This document shows, piece by piece, positions 8,236 to 14,970 of a stretch of DNA of 64,000 bases (its first letter is position 1; each line of letters starts with the position of its first letter). The stretch is from Paraburkholderia caffeinitolerans (GTDB lineage: Bacteria > Pseudomonadota > Gammaproteobacteria > Burkholderiales > Burkholderiaceae): the NCBI RefSeq assembly GCF_902859945.1, contig NZ_CADIKL010000003.1, positions 62,001 to 126,000 on the forward strand, given 5' to 3'. The position numbers were made by a program, and so were the translations under genes. The notes beneath the pieces were generated by a model. The model was not told the origin of the DNA and did no database searches. It saw only the letters and a list, made by a program, of their open reading frames with translations.

Positions 8236-8784
8236 ATGCTTGACGATTTTACGAAGGCCACCGCGGCCGATCCCGATCCCGATACTCAACGCGACGCCGT
8301 CGTCTGGCGTGGCTACGTGGCGCGCGACGACGCGGCGCCGCTCGCCACGCTCTTTCGCGATGCCGTCCTGACGCTGACCGCGCCGCACTATGACGCCGCC
8401 CAGCGCACGGCTTGGGCAGCGGCAGCCGACGACCTCGATGCCTTCGACGCCCGCCTCGCGCGTGGCGTGACGCTCGTCGCCGAACACGTGGGCAAGCCGG
8501 TCGCGTTCGGCCAGCTCTTTCCCGCCGACCACGTGGAGATGCTCTACGTCGCGCCGGGCTGGACGCGGCGCGGCCTCGCCTCCGCGCTCATCGCGCGCAT
8601 GGAGGCGCTGGCGCGCGAGGCGCGGGCGAGCACGCTCGACACCGACGCCAGCGCGCTCGCGCGTCCCGTGTTCGAGCGTGCGGGGTTTTCGCTGGTCGCA
8701 GAAGAGGTCGTGCGGCGCGGCAGCGTATCATTGCCGCGTTTTCATCTTTGCAAGCCGCTACGTGCGGTGTTTTTTTCAGGGTGA
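8236..8784 (+). CDS. GNAT-family N-acetyltransferase
   Basis: A 182-residue protein with an acetyl-CoA binding motif A of the form VEMLYVAPGWTRRGLASAL (about residues 105-123; the R-x-x-G-x-A/G loop is RRGLAS) and a motif B region RPVFERAGF. This makes it an acyl-CoA dependent N-acetyltransferase of unknown substrate. The Met at 8236 (MLDDFTKAT) is used; the 26-residue extension upstream overlaps the promoter region of the divergent DJ-1 gene and has no similarity. The stop codon is two bases before the start of the lipoprotein gene, which points to co-transcription. Confidence 0.82.
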   Translation: MLDDFTKATAADPDPDTQRDAVVWRGYVARDDAAPLATLFRDAVLTLTAPHYDAAQRTAWAAAADDLDAFDARLARGVTLVAEHVGKPVAFGQLFPADHVEMLYVAPGWTRRGLASALIARMEALAREARASTLDTDASALARPVFERAGFSLVAEEVVRRGSVSLPRFHLCKPLRAVFFSG

Positions 8785-8786
8785 CC

Positions 8787-9311
8787 ATGTCTTCGAAGAA
8801 GGTTTTAAAACGGCTGGGCATCGTGCCCGTGCTCCTGTGCGTGGCGCTCGCTGCCGGCTGCGACAAGCAAAATCCAACGGTGGCCGATCTGAGCAAGAAA
8901 TCCGCCGATGCCGCGCAGCAGGCCGCTCAACTCGCGGCCAGCCAGGCCAGCGCGCAAGCGGCCCAGACGCTGGATAAGGCGGCCAGCTACGTGAACCAGC
9001 AGCTTGACGCCGCGCAGCGCAAGCTCGGTCAGGTGGCTTCGCAAACACAGGCGCAAACTCGCGAGCAGCTTCAGTCGCAGGGCGAGGGAACGTCCGCATC
9101 GATTGCCTCGGGCGCAAGCGCCTCGGCCGACGCGATGGCCTCGCAGGCGCGCGGGCAGTGGCAGGCGGCGGCGAGCGCCGCCCACGCGATGCTCGGCAAT
9201 GCGGCCGCGGCCACCGGCTCCGGGCTGTCGATGGCGGGGACCTCGCTGCAACGCTGGGCTGCGAGCAGCGCTTCAGCGACCGGCACGGCGGCATCAGGCG
9301 CGAACCAATGA
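8787..9311 (+). CDS. Ala/Gln-rich lipoprotein with coiled-coil repeats
   Basis: A 174-residue protein with a lipoprotein signal peptide: basic start, hydrophobic core, and lipobox LAAG-C with lipidation at C25. The mature part is dominated by Ala, Gln and Ser in heptad-like blocks (for example AAQQAAQLAASQASAQAAQ), predicting long amphipathic helices as in Lpp-like or stress-induced membrane-associated proteins. I recognise no named family. The start follows the GNAT stop by two bases. Because of low complexity, similarity searches will return many unrelated hits, so function is not assigned. Confidence 0.72.
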   Translation: MSSKKVLKRLGIVPVLLCVALAAGCDKQNPTVADLSKKSADAAQQAAQLAASQASAQAAQTLDKAASYVNQQLDAAQRKLGQVASQTQAQTREQLQSQGEGTSASIASGASASADAMASQARGQWQAAASAAHAMLGNAAAATGSGLSMAGTSLQRWAASSASATGTAASGANQ

Positions 9312-9324
9312 GCGGTGTTCGCGG

Positions 9325-9353
9325 TTGACGGGCGAAATTAATGTAATTATGAT
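9325..9353 (+). promoter_or_regulatory. Sigma-70 promoter of the Rrf2-family gene
   Basis: TTGACG at 9325-9330 and TATGAT at 9348-9353 are separated by exactly 17 bases. The -10 hexamer lies inside the palindromic operator at 9342-9360, the arrangement expected for autorepression. The start codon is 56 bases downstream. Confidence 0.7.
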
Positions 9354-9360
9354 GGTTACA
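9342..9360. promoter_or_regulatory. Operator-like palindrome upstream of the Rrf2-family gene
   Basis: The arms TGTAATTAT and ATGGTTACA around one central base pair at seven of nine positions. It is the imperfect twin of the perfect palindrome at 9944-9962 upstream of the next gene, sharing the outer TGTAA/TTACA and the same length. It overlaps the -10 element. Confidence 0.65.
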
Positions 9361-9408
9361 CTTTATCTCGCCGTGTTTTCAGCGGCCGGTTTGTTGTGAA
9401 TACGCGTT

Positions 9409-9858
9409 GTGAATACGAGTAGCCGTTTTGCGTTTGCCGTCCATGTGCTCGCACTTCTGGCGTTACAGGAGGGCGCGCCGCTGTCCTCGGAGATCATCGC
9501 GGGCAGTGTGAACACGAACCCCGCGCTGATCCGGCGTCTCCTGACGATGCTTGCCAATGCGGGGCTCAGCGCATCGCAGCTTGGCGCGGGCGGTGGGGCG
9601 CTGCTGGCGCGCGAGCCGCGCACGATCACGCTGCTGGAGATCTACCGCGCGGTCGACGACGCCCAGCTCTTTGCCATGCATCGCGAAGAGCCCAATCCGG
9701 CTTGCATGGTGGGGCGGCACATCCAGGACACGCTGCGCGGCGTTATCGACGACGCGCAGCGCGCCATGGAGGCGTCGCTCGCCAGGCGCACGCTAGCCGA
9801 TGTCGTTGAGGACATGGAGCGCAACGAGCGCAAGCTCGAACGCGTACGCGGGAAGTGA
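9409..9858 (+). CDS. Rrf2-family transcriptional regulator (YwnA-like)
   Basis: A 149-residue winged-helix repressor. The HTH is at about residues 24-62 (PLSSEIIAGSVNTNPALIRRLL), followed by the wing and the helical dimerisation region. Only one cysteine is present (in NPACMVG), so the three-cysteine iron-sulfur site of IscR/NsrR is absent and the sensor is not an Fe-S cluster of that type. Translation is taken from GTG at 9409. Pairing with an NAD(P)-binding protein gene downstream parallels Bacillus ywnA/ywnB. Matching palindromes precede both this gene and the next, so it probably represses both; the inducing signal is unknown (electrophile or redox stress is a reasonable guess). Confidence 0.86.
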   Translation: MNTSSRFAFAVHVLALLALQEGAPLSSEIIAGSVNTNPALIRRLLTMLANAGLSASQLGAGGGALLAREPRTITLLEIYRAVDDAQLFAMHREEPNPACMVGRHIQDTLRGVIDDAQRAMEASLARRTLADVVEDMERNERKLERVRGK

Positions 9859-9910
9859 AGAAAGCGGCGGCGTGAAAACCGCGTGTTATTAAATGCGGAT
9901 GCTTGGCCTG

Positions 9911-9932
9911 ACGGGGCGTTGCCCCGTTTTTT
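9911..9932 (+). terminator. Intrinsic terminator of the Rrf2-family gene
   Basis: A short G+C stem (CGGGGC, loop GTT, GCCCCG at 9912-9926) followed by six T residues. It separates the regulator gene from the NAD(P)-binding gene, which has its own operator and promoter just downstream. Confidence 0.75.
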
Positions 9933-9943
9933 GGGTCCTTAAC

Positions 9944-9962
9944 TGTAACTATTATAGTTACA
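9944..9962. promoter_or_regulatory. Perfect 19-base palindromic operator upstream of the NAD(P)-binding gene
   Basis: TGTAACTAT, one central T, then ATAGTTACA: nine-base arms with perfect symmetry. It contains a TATAGT hexamer (9953-9958) suitable as a -10 element, with TTGGGT at 9931-9936 as a weak -35 (16-base spacer). The same motif, less perfect, precedes the upstream Rrf2 gene, so it is the predicted Rrf2 operator. Confidence 0.72.
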
Positions 9963-9988
9963 TATATATTTCATACAGGAGTTGGGAA

Positions 9989-10633
9989 ATGAGCAAGTCA
10001 CTGAAGATCGCGCTGTTCGGCGCTACGGGCATGGTCGGTTCGCGCATCGCGGCGGAAGCGGCGCGGCGCGGCCATCAGGTGAGTGCGCTGGTGCGCCAGC
10101 CCGAGCGCGTCGCAGCGGGGCCGAACGTCCACGCCGCGAAAGCCGATCTGCTCGACGCCGCGAATGTAGCGGCAGCGGTGCGTGGCCATGACGTGGTCGC
10201 GAGCGCCTACGCACCGCCCATGAGCCAGCTCGACGATCTCCAGACGGCAAGCCGCGCGCTCGTCGAAGGGACGCGTGCCGCAGGTCTTACGCGCCTCGTG
10301 GTGGTGGGCGGCGCGGGCTCGCTCGAAGTCGCACCGGGTGTGCAACTGGTCGATACCGCAGGCTTCCCCGACGCCTATAAGCCGATCGCGCTGGCACACC
10401 GCGTCGCGCTGGACTATTACCGCACGGTGACGGATCTGGACTGGACCTTCTTCGCGCCTGCCGCGATGATCGCGCCGGGCGAGCGCACCGGCACGTTTCG
10501 CACGGGCGCCGGCGCCTTGATCGCCGACGCGCGCGGCGAAAGCCGCATCTCCGCCGAGGACTATGCCATCGCGTTCGTCGACGAACTGGAGCAGGGCCGC
10601 TTCATCCGCGAGATTGCAACCGTGGCGTATTGA
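9989..10633 (+). CDS. NAD(P)H-binding atypical SDR / NmrA-like protein (YwnB-like)
   Basis: A 214-residue Rossmann protein. The N-terminal dinucleotide motif is FGATGMVGSRI (the GxxGxxG type), the residues after beta-2 (LVRQPERV) suggest NADP preference, and the body matches the short NAD(P)H-binding family related to flavin reductase and anti-sigma-like YwnB proteins. The catalytic Tyr-Lys pair of classical SDRs is not evident. Start at 9989 is supported by AGGAG at 9977-9981; the 32-residue upstream extension reads through the operator and is rejected. It is monocistronic from its own operator-promoter and is probably regulated by the neighbouring Rrf2 protein. Confidence 0.85.
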   Translation: MSKSLKIALFGATGMVGSRIAAEAARRGHQVSALVRQPERVAAGPNVHAAKADLLDAANVAAAVRGHDVVASAYAPPMSQLDDLQTASRALVEGTRAAGLTRLVVVGGAGSLEVAPGVQLVDTAGFPDAYKPIALAHRVALDYYRTVTDLDWTFFAPAAMIAPGERTGTFRTGAGALIADARGESRISAEDYAIAFVDELEQGRFIREIATVAY

Positions 10634-10750
10634 ACGGCGCCGGGGCGAGGCTCAGGGCTGCGCCGCGCTCCTGCGCGTTTTTACGCATACATGGCGCGTG
10701 CGCTTGCCGACTGCGGCTACACTGGAGCGTTCTGATCTTGCCCCTTCGTC

Positions 10751-13276
10751 ATGACTTCACGTTCTGGACGGGACGATGCGGGCGCGTTGCCGTCCGCGTC
10801 GCTCGCTTTCCCCGCGATGCATCGCATGCATTGGCTTTGGCGTCACGCCTGTGCGCTATGCATGTGGCTTGCGCTTTGCCTCGCTGCGGGTTTGCCCACG
10901 CTGGCGCTGGCGGCAGGGCCCGTGGCCACGGCCGTGCCGGTGCTGCCCGCCCTGCAAAGTCTCATCACCGGTGCGCCCGCGAGCGCATCGGGCGCCTCGG
11001 CGGCGCAGGCCGCCTCCGCGCCATCGCCGGCTAGCCAGGCCGAGTTCACCCAGTCGCTGGACAGCGTGATCGCCACGCTCGATAACGATCGCCAGCGCAA
11101 TGCGCTCGTCGCCCAACTCAAGAAGCTGCGCAACGTTTCCCAGAGCGTCGCGCCCGCGCCCGTGCCGGCCTCGGGCGCCACTGCGGCCACCTCGGGCCTG
11201 CTTGGCGCAATTGCCTCCGGTCTTGCCTCGGTCGAATCCGACGCGCGGCGCGGACGCACCCCCGTACACTACTGGGCCGGCCGTTTCAGCGCGGCGGGCG
11301 CGGAGTTTTATACGCTTGCTTCGGGCGGCGAGGGTGAGAGCCCGGCGCGCATCGTTTTCGACATGTTCGCGATGCTGGCGGGCTGGGGTGTGTGCGCTGC
11401 CGTGCTGCGCTGGCTCGAGCGGCGGCTCATGCGGCGCTTTTCGGTTCATACGGGCTTGCGACCCAATTCGACTACGCTCGAATTGATCGTCTTCGTGCTG
11501 CACAAGGTTGCGCCCTGGATCGGCGCGTTTGTTGTCGCGCTTGTGTTCGAGCGGGCGATGCCGCAGGCGCTCGGGCGCACGATAGGCGTCGTGATTGCCT
11601 ATGCCATCGTCGCCGGCGCGTTGTTCTCGGCCATCTGCCTCATCATGTTTTCGCTGTTCGGCGCGGGGCATCGGCGCGCGGCCGTGCACGTGCTGATCCG
11701 CGATTCGCGGCGGCTGCTGTTTGCGATCGGCTTGCTCGCCGCGCTCGGCGATGCCGCCACCAACTTCGAAGTCGCGCACCAGCTCGGCGTGAGTCTCGCG
11801 GCGCTCGTTTCGATCATCTCCAACATGACGGCCGCGGTGCTCACGGCTGTGTTCGCGATCGCGTTCCGGCGTCCGGTCGCGCATCTCATCCGCAACCGCA
11901 GCTATACGCTGCGCCAGGATCACAAGGCGCTCACCGAAGTTTTAGACGTGCTCGCCACGCTCTGGCAACTGCCGATGCTGCTGCTCTCGGCCGCGTCTAT
12001 CGTCGCGACGCTCGGCGGCTTCAGCAGCAGCGAGAACGTGCTGCAGATCTCCGTGGTCACGGCGCTGCTGCTCGTGCTCGCGTTCTTCCTCTCGGCTGTG
12101 ATCATGCGCATCACGCGCCCCGATCTCTCTCGCGTGCGGCGCCGCTCGCCGTACCTGCGCCGCCTCCTGCGCTTCGCGGGCACGCTGCTCGTGCTGTTCG
12201 TGTGGCTCGCGTACTTCGAATCGTGCGCGCGTCTCTGGGACATATCGCTTGCGGCGATCATCGAGGCGAGCGTCGCCGCGCGTGGCATCGCGCATGCCAT
12301 CTTCGCAATTCTCGTGACGGTGTTTCTCGCATGGCTCGTGTGGATCGTGCTCGACACTTCGATCCTCGAAGCGCTCAATCCGAGCGGGCCGCGCACCAAG
12401 GGCCGCGCGCCCAGCACGCGCGCGCGCACCATGTTGCCGCTCGTGCGCAACGCGCTGCTCGTGATGACTCTTTCGATTGCGGGCATCGTCATTGCCGCGA
12501 ATCTCGGCATCAACGTCACACCGCTGCTGGCGGGGGCGGGCGTGATCGGTCTGGCGATCGGCTTTGGCGCGCAGTCGCTCGTGACCGATCTCATCACGGG
12601 CCTCTTCATCATCATCGAAGAGACTATCTCGGTGGGCGACTGGATCGATCTCGACAACGGCCATGCAGGCACGGTCGAGCATCTGTCGATTCGCACGGTG
12701 CGCCTGCGCGACGGGCAGGGCGCGATTCACGCGATTCCTTTTTCGCAGATCAAGATCGTGAAGAATCTCTCGCGCGACTTCGCCTTCGCGGTGTTCGAAG
12801 TGCGCGTGCCGTTTTCGGTCGATCTCGATACGGTCACGCGCATCATCCGCGAGACGGGTGCGGAGCTCGTCGCCGACTTCCGTTACCGGCGCGAGATTCT
12901 CGGCCCCGTGGAGGTCTTTGGCCTCGACCGTTTCGATCCGAACTGGATGGTCGTGAAAGGGCAGATCAAGACGCGTCCGCTACAGCAGTGGAGCGTGACG
13001 CGCGCGTTCAATGCGCGTCTGAAGCGTCACATGGACGAGGCTGGCATCCAGATTCCCGTGCCGCAAATGCAGGTGCATATGTCGTCGCGCAGCGGGGGCG
13101 ATGCGATGCGCGCGGAGGATCTCGGGAATGCCGCGCACACGCACGCGGACACGTTGGCCAGCGGGGCGACGCGCGATGCCTCGCATGACCCGCGCCCGGC
13201 GCCGCCGCCCACGGCGGGGACCGAGGGGGCGCCGCCGCAGATTCCGACCACGGGTGGCGGGACGGGGCACAACTGA
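10751..13276 (+). CDS. Large MscS-family mechanosensitive channel (YbiO/MscM-like)
   Basis: An 841-residue protein. It begins with an N-terminal signal-like hydrophobic segment (about 28-55), a Ser/Ala-rich periplasmic region, and about ten membrane segments spread over 190-610. The MscS core follows: pore helix TM3 AGVIGLAIGFGAQSLVTDLI and then EETISVGDWIDL leading into the beta domain. A cytoplasmic vestibule and a polar Pro/Gly-rich tail close the protein. Such channels open under hypo-osmotic tension. Two candidate starts exist (10751 and the Met at 10817 ahead of MHWLWRHACALC); the longer one is reported. No operon partner is visible; cdo follows convergently 40 bases away. Confidence 0.88.
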   Translation: MTSRSGRDDAGALPSASLAFPAMHRMHWLWRHACALCMWLALCLAAGLPTLALAAGPVATAVPVLPALQSLITGAPASASGASAAQAASAPSPASQAEFTQSLDSVIATLDNDRQRNALVAQLKKLRNVSQSVAPAPVPASGATAATSGLLGAIASGLASVESDARRGRTPVHYWAGRFSAAGAEFYTLASGGEGESPARIVFDMFAMLAGWGVCAAVLRWLERRLMRRFSVHTGLRPNSTTLELIVFVLHKVAPWIGAFVVALVFERAMPQALGRTIGVVIAYAIVAGALFSAICLIMFSLFGAGHRRAAVHVLIRDSRRLLFAIGLLAALGDAATNFEVAHQLGVSLAALVSIISNMTAAVLTAVFAIAFRRPVAHLIRNRSYTLRQDHKALTEVLDVLATLWQLPMLLLSAASIVATLGGFSSSENVLQISVVTALLLVLAFFLSAVIMRITRPDLSRVRRRSPYLRRLLRFAGTLLVLFVWLAYFESCARLWDISLAAIIEASVAARGIAHAIFAILVTVFLAWLVWIVLDTSILEALNPSGPRTKGRAPSTRARTMLPLVRNALLVMTLSIAGIVIAANLGINVTPLLAGAGVIGLAIGFGAQSLVTDLITGLFIIIEETISVGDWIDLDNGHAGTVEHLSIRTVRLRDGQGAIHAIPFSQIKIVKNLSRDFAFAVFEVRVPFSVDLDTVTRIIRETGAELVADFRYRREILGPVEVFGLDRFDPNWMVVKGQIKTRPLQQWSVTRAFNARLKRHMDEAGIQIPVPQMQVHMSSRSGGDAMRAEDLGNAAHTHADTLASGATRDASHDPRPAPPPTAGTEGAPPQIPTTGGGTGHN

Positions 13277-13316
13277 CGGCAGGGATTGAGGCGGTTTGCC
13301 TGTGAGTGTGAACCGG

Positions 13317-14000
13317 CTATACGGCGTGGGCCAGAACTGTGGCGTCCTGCGTATGGGTTTCGGCGGCCAGGAGCGGCACGATATCGTTCACGTGGGTGGC
13401 GAACTGTTCTCCCGATACGCCATACACGTGTAGTGAAACGCACGTGCTGGCGCTTTCGTTCGAGAGCCGGTGAATGTTTGCGCGACCGCGTCCGCCAAAG
13501 CTGATGGCGCCCGCCGCGCGCGGGTGCGCACGCACCACGTCCGCGCCTTGGCGCACCTCGTCCCAGGCATAGAGCTTTTCGGTCAAGGTGCCTTCGAGCA
13601 CCGCGTAGCCGCACCACGTGTGATGCGCGTGGATCGGGCTCGCCTGTCCCGGTTGCCAGACGAGCGAGGCGACGGCATAACGCCCGAGCGGATCGGCCGC
13701 GATCAGATGGCGCCGATACTTCTCGGCGCTGCCTTCGCGCTGCGCGGCCGTGACGAGCGCCGGGTCGGCCAGCGCCGCGGCCAGCGCGGCGCGTACACCG
13801 CGTGCGAACGCGCCGCTGCGCGATGGGTCGGGATCGGCGGGCGTGCCAGGCTCACCCGAAGCGCGACAAACGTCGAAAGCCGCATCGAGCGCGGCGCACA
13901 GGCGCGCCACGGCAGCCTCGTGTTCAGCCGCGCCAGCCGCGTTGACCATGCCGGAGGCGCGCATCGCTTGAAGCAGGAAGGGTTCGGATGGGGCGTTCAT
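13317..14000 (-). CDS. Cysteine dioxygenase-like cupin (thiol dioxygenase)
   Basis: A 227-residue cupin. The Fe(II) ligands are visible as H124 and H126 in SPIHAHHTWCG and H177 in ANIHRLSN, the three-histidine pattern of cysteine and 3-mercaptopropionate dioxygenases. Bacterial members are about 190-230 residues. The enzyme would oxidise a thiol (L-cysteine or 3-mercaptopropionate) to its sulfinate using O2. Eukaryotic CDO and 3-MPA dioxygenase differ in a few active-site residues that I cannot place with certainty here, so the substrate is left open. It is divergent from an Lrp-family gene, a common regulator of amino-acid catabolism. Confidence 0.85.
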   Translation of the reverse strand: MNAPSEPFLLQAMRASGMVNAAGAAEHEAAVARLCAALDAAFDVCRASGEPGTPADPDPSRSGAFARGVRAALAAALADPALVTAAQREGSAEKYRRHLIAADPLGRYAVASLVWQPGQASPIHAHHTWCGYAVLEGTLTEKLYAWDEVRQGADVVRAHPRAAGAISFGGRGRANIHRLSNESASTCVSLHVYGVSGEQFATHVNDIVPLLAAETHTQDATVLAHAV

Positions 14001-14085
14001 GGCGGGTCTCTTGTCGTCGTTCTCGATGTAAGAGTTATAGCCCCCGGCGTCTAGAAAGAGTTTCCATTCTTTATCGTCTCTGCGG

Positions 14086-14114
14086 CGTAAGATAGAAGAA
14101 ATTTCTATCTTACG
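14086..14114. promoter_or_regulatory. Perfect long palindrome in the Lrp / thiol dioxygenase divergent region
   Basis: Twelve-base arms (CGTAAGATAGAA at 14086-14097 and its exact complement at 14103-14114) flank five bases. It ends 12 bases before the Lrp-family start codon and overlaps the region expected for its ribosome entry or promoter. Lrp-type regulators bind such AT-rich dyads, so it is a likely autoregulatory site that may also serve the divergent dioxygenase gene. Confidence 0.6.
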
Positions 14115-14126
14115 GGGAGGTGGGGA

Positions 14127-14585
14127 ATGGATGTCATCGACAGAAAGCTGGTGGAGCTATTGCAGCAGGATGCGACCATGCCGGTCGCGGAGCTGGCCCA
14201 GCGCGTGAATCTTTCGCAGACTCCGTGCTGGAAGCGGGTGCAGCGGCTCAAGGAAACCGGTGTCATTCGCGCCCAGGTGGCGCTGTGCGATCCGAAGAAG
14301 CTGGGCGTGGGCACGACGGTGTTCGTCGCCGTGCGCACCAACCAGCACACTGAGGCGTGGGCACAGGCTTTCACGCGCGCGGTGCAGGAGATTCCCGAGA
14401 TCGTCGAGGCGTATCGCATGAGCGGCGAAACCGACTATCTGTTGCGCGTGGTGGTCTCCGATATCGACGATTACGACCGCGTCTACAAGCAGTTGATTCG
14501 CGCCGTGGCGCTTTTCGACGTGAGCTCCAGCTTTGCGATGGAGCAGATCAAGTATTCGACGGCGCTGCCGGTGCGCGGCGTCTGA
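14127..14585 (+). CDS. Lrp/AsnC-family transcriptional regulator
   Basis: A 152-residue regulator. The N-terminal AsnC HTH starts MDVIDRKLVELLQQDATMPV and has the recognition segment VNLSQTPCWKRVQRLKETG; the C-terminal RAM (ligand-binding) domain covers about residues 66-150. Length is normal for the family. A strong GGGGAGG precedes the start by a few bases. The perfect palindrome immediately upstream and the divergent thiol dioxygenase suggest a local regulator responding to cysteine or a related amino acid; this link is inferred from gene order only. Confidence 0.9.
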   Translation: MDVIDRKLVELLQQDATMPVAELAQRVNLSQTPCWKRVQRLKETGVIRAQVALCDPKKLGVGTTVFVAVRTNQHTEAWAQAFTRAVQEIPEIVEAYRMSGETDYLLRVVVSDIDDYDRVYKQLIRAVALFDVSSSFAMEQIKYSTALPVRGV

Positions 14586-14700
14586 GTGCCTTCCTTGATG
14601 CCTTCCTGAGCGCGCTGTAATTTCTCCCGCAAGCCCTCTGCAAGGCAGGGCGGCGTAGAATGCGCGTTTCCTTTTTTATCTCCCAGGCAGGACACGATCC

Positions 14701-14895
14701 ATGAACGAACCGCGCAAGAAGAATCCCACCTTTGGCGTTGGCGTGATGATAGTGGTGGTGGTGGTGATCGTGATCGGTACCGTGCTCTTCAATGCGCTGC
14801 GCGGCAAGCACGAGTACGAGGAGAGCGTTGGCGCGCAGACGACGAGTGCTCCCGCGAGCGCCGCCGCGCCGCCGGCAGCCAGCACGGCGCAGTGA
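14701..14895 (+). CDS. Small single-pass membrane protein
   Basis: A 64-residue protein: short basic N-terminus, one very hydrophobic Val/Ile-rich helix (about residues 11-31), then a polar linker and an Ala/Pro/Ser-rich C-terminus. Similar small proteins occur beside FUSC-type transporter genes in Burkholderiales, but I do not know a function. A TAGAAT hexamer about 40 bases upstream could be its -10 element. An AGGA sits ten bases before the start. The gene is convergent with the FUSC gene. Confidence 0.65.
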   Translation: MNEPRKKNPTFGVGVMIVVVVVIVIGTVLFNALRGKHEYEESVGAQTTSAPASAAAPPAASTAQ

Positions 14896-14970
14896 TGCAT
14901 TGCCCGGCGCGCCGCTGGTGAGCGCCGGCGATATTCGATGCGGCAGCGACATGAGTTGTCGCTGCCGTTT

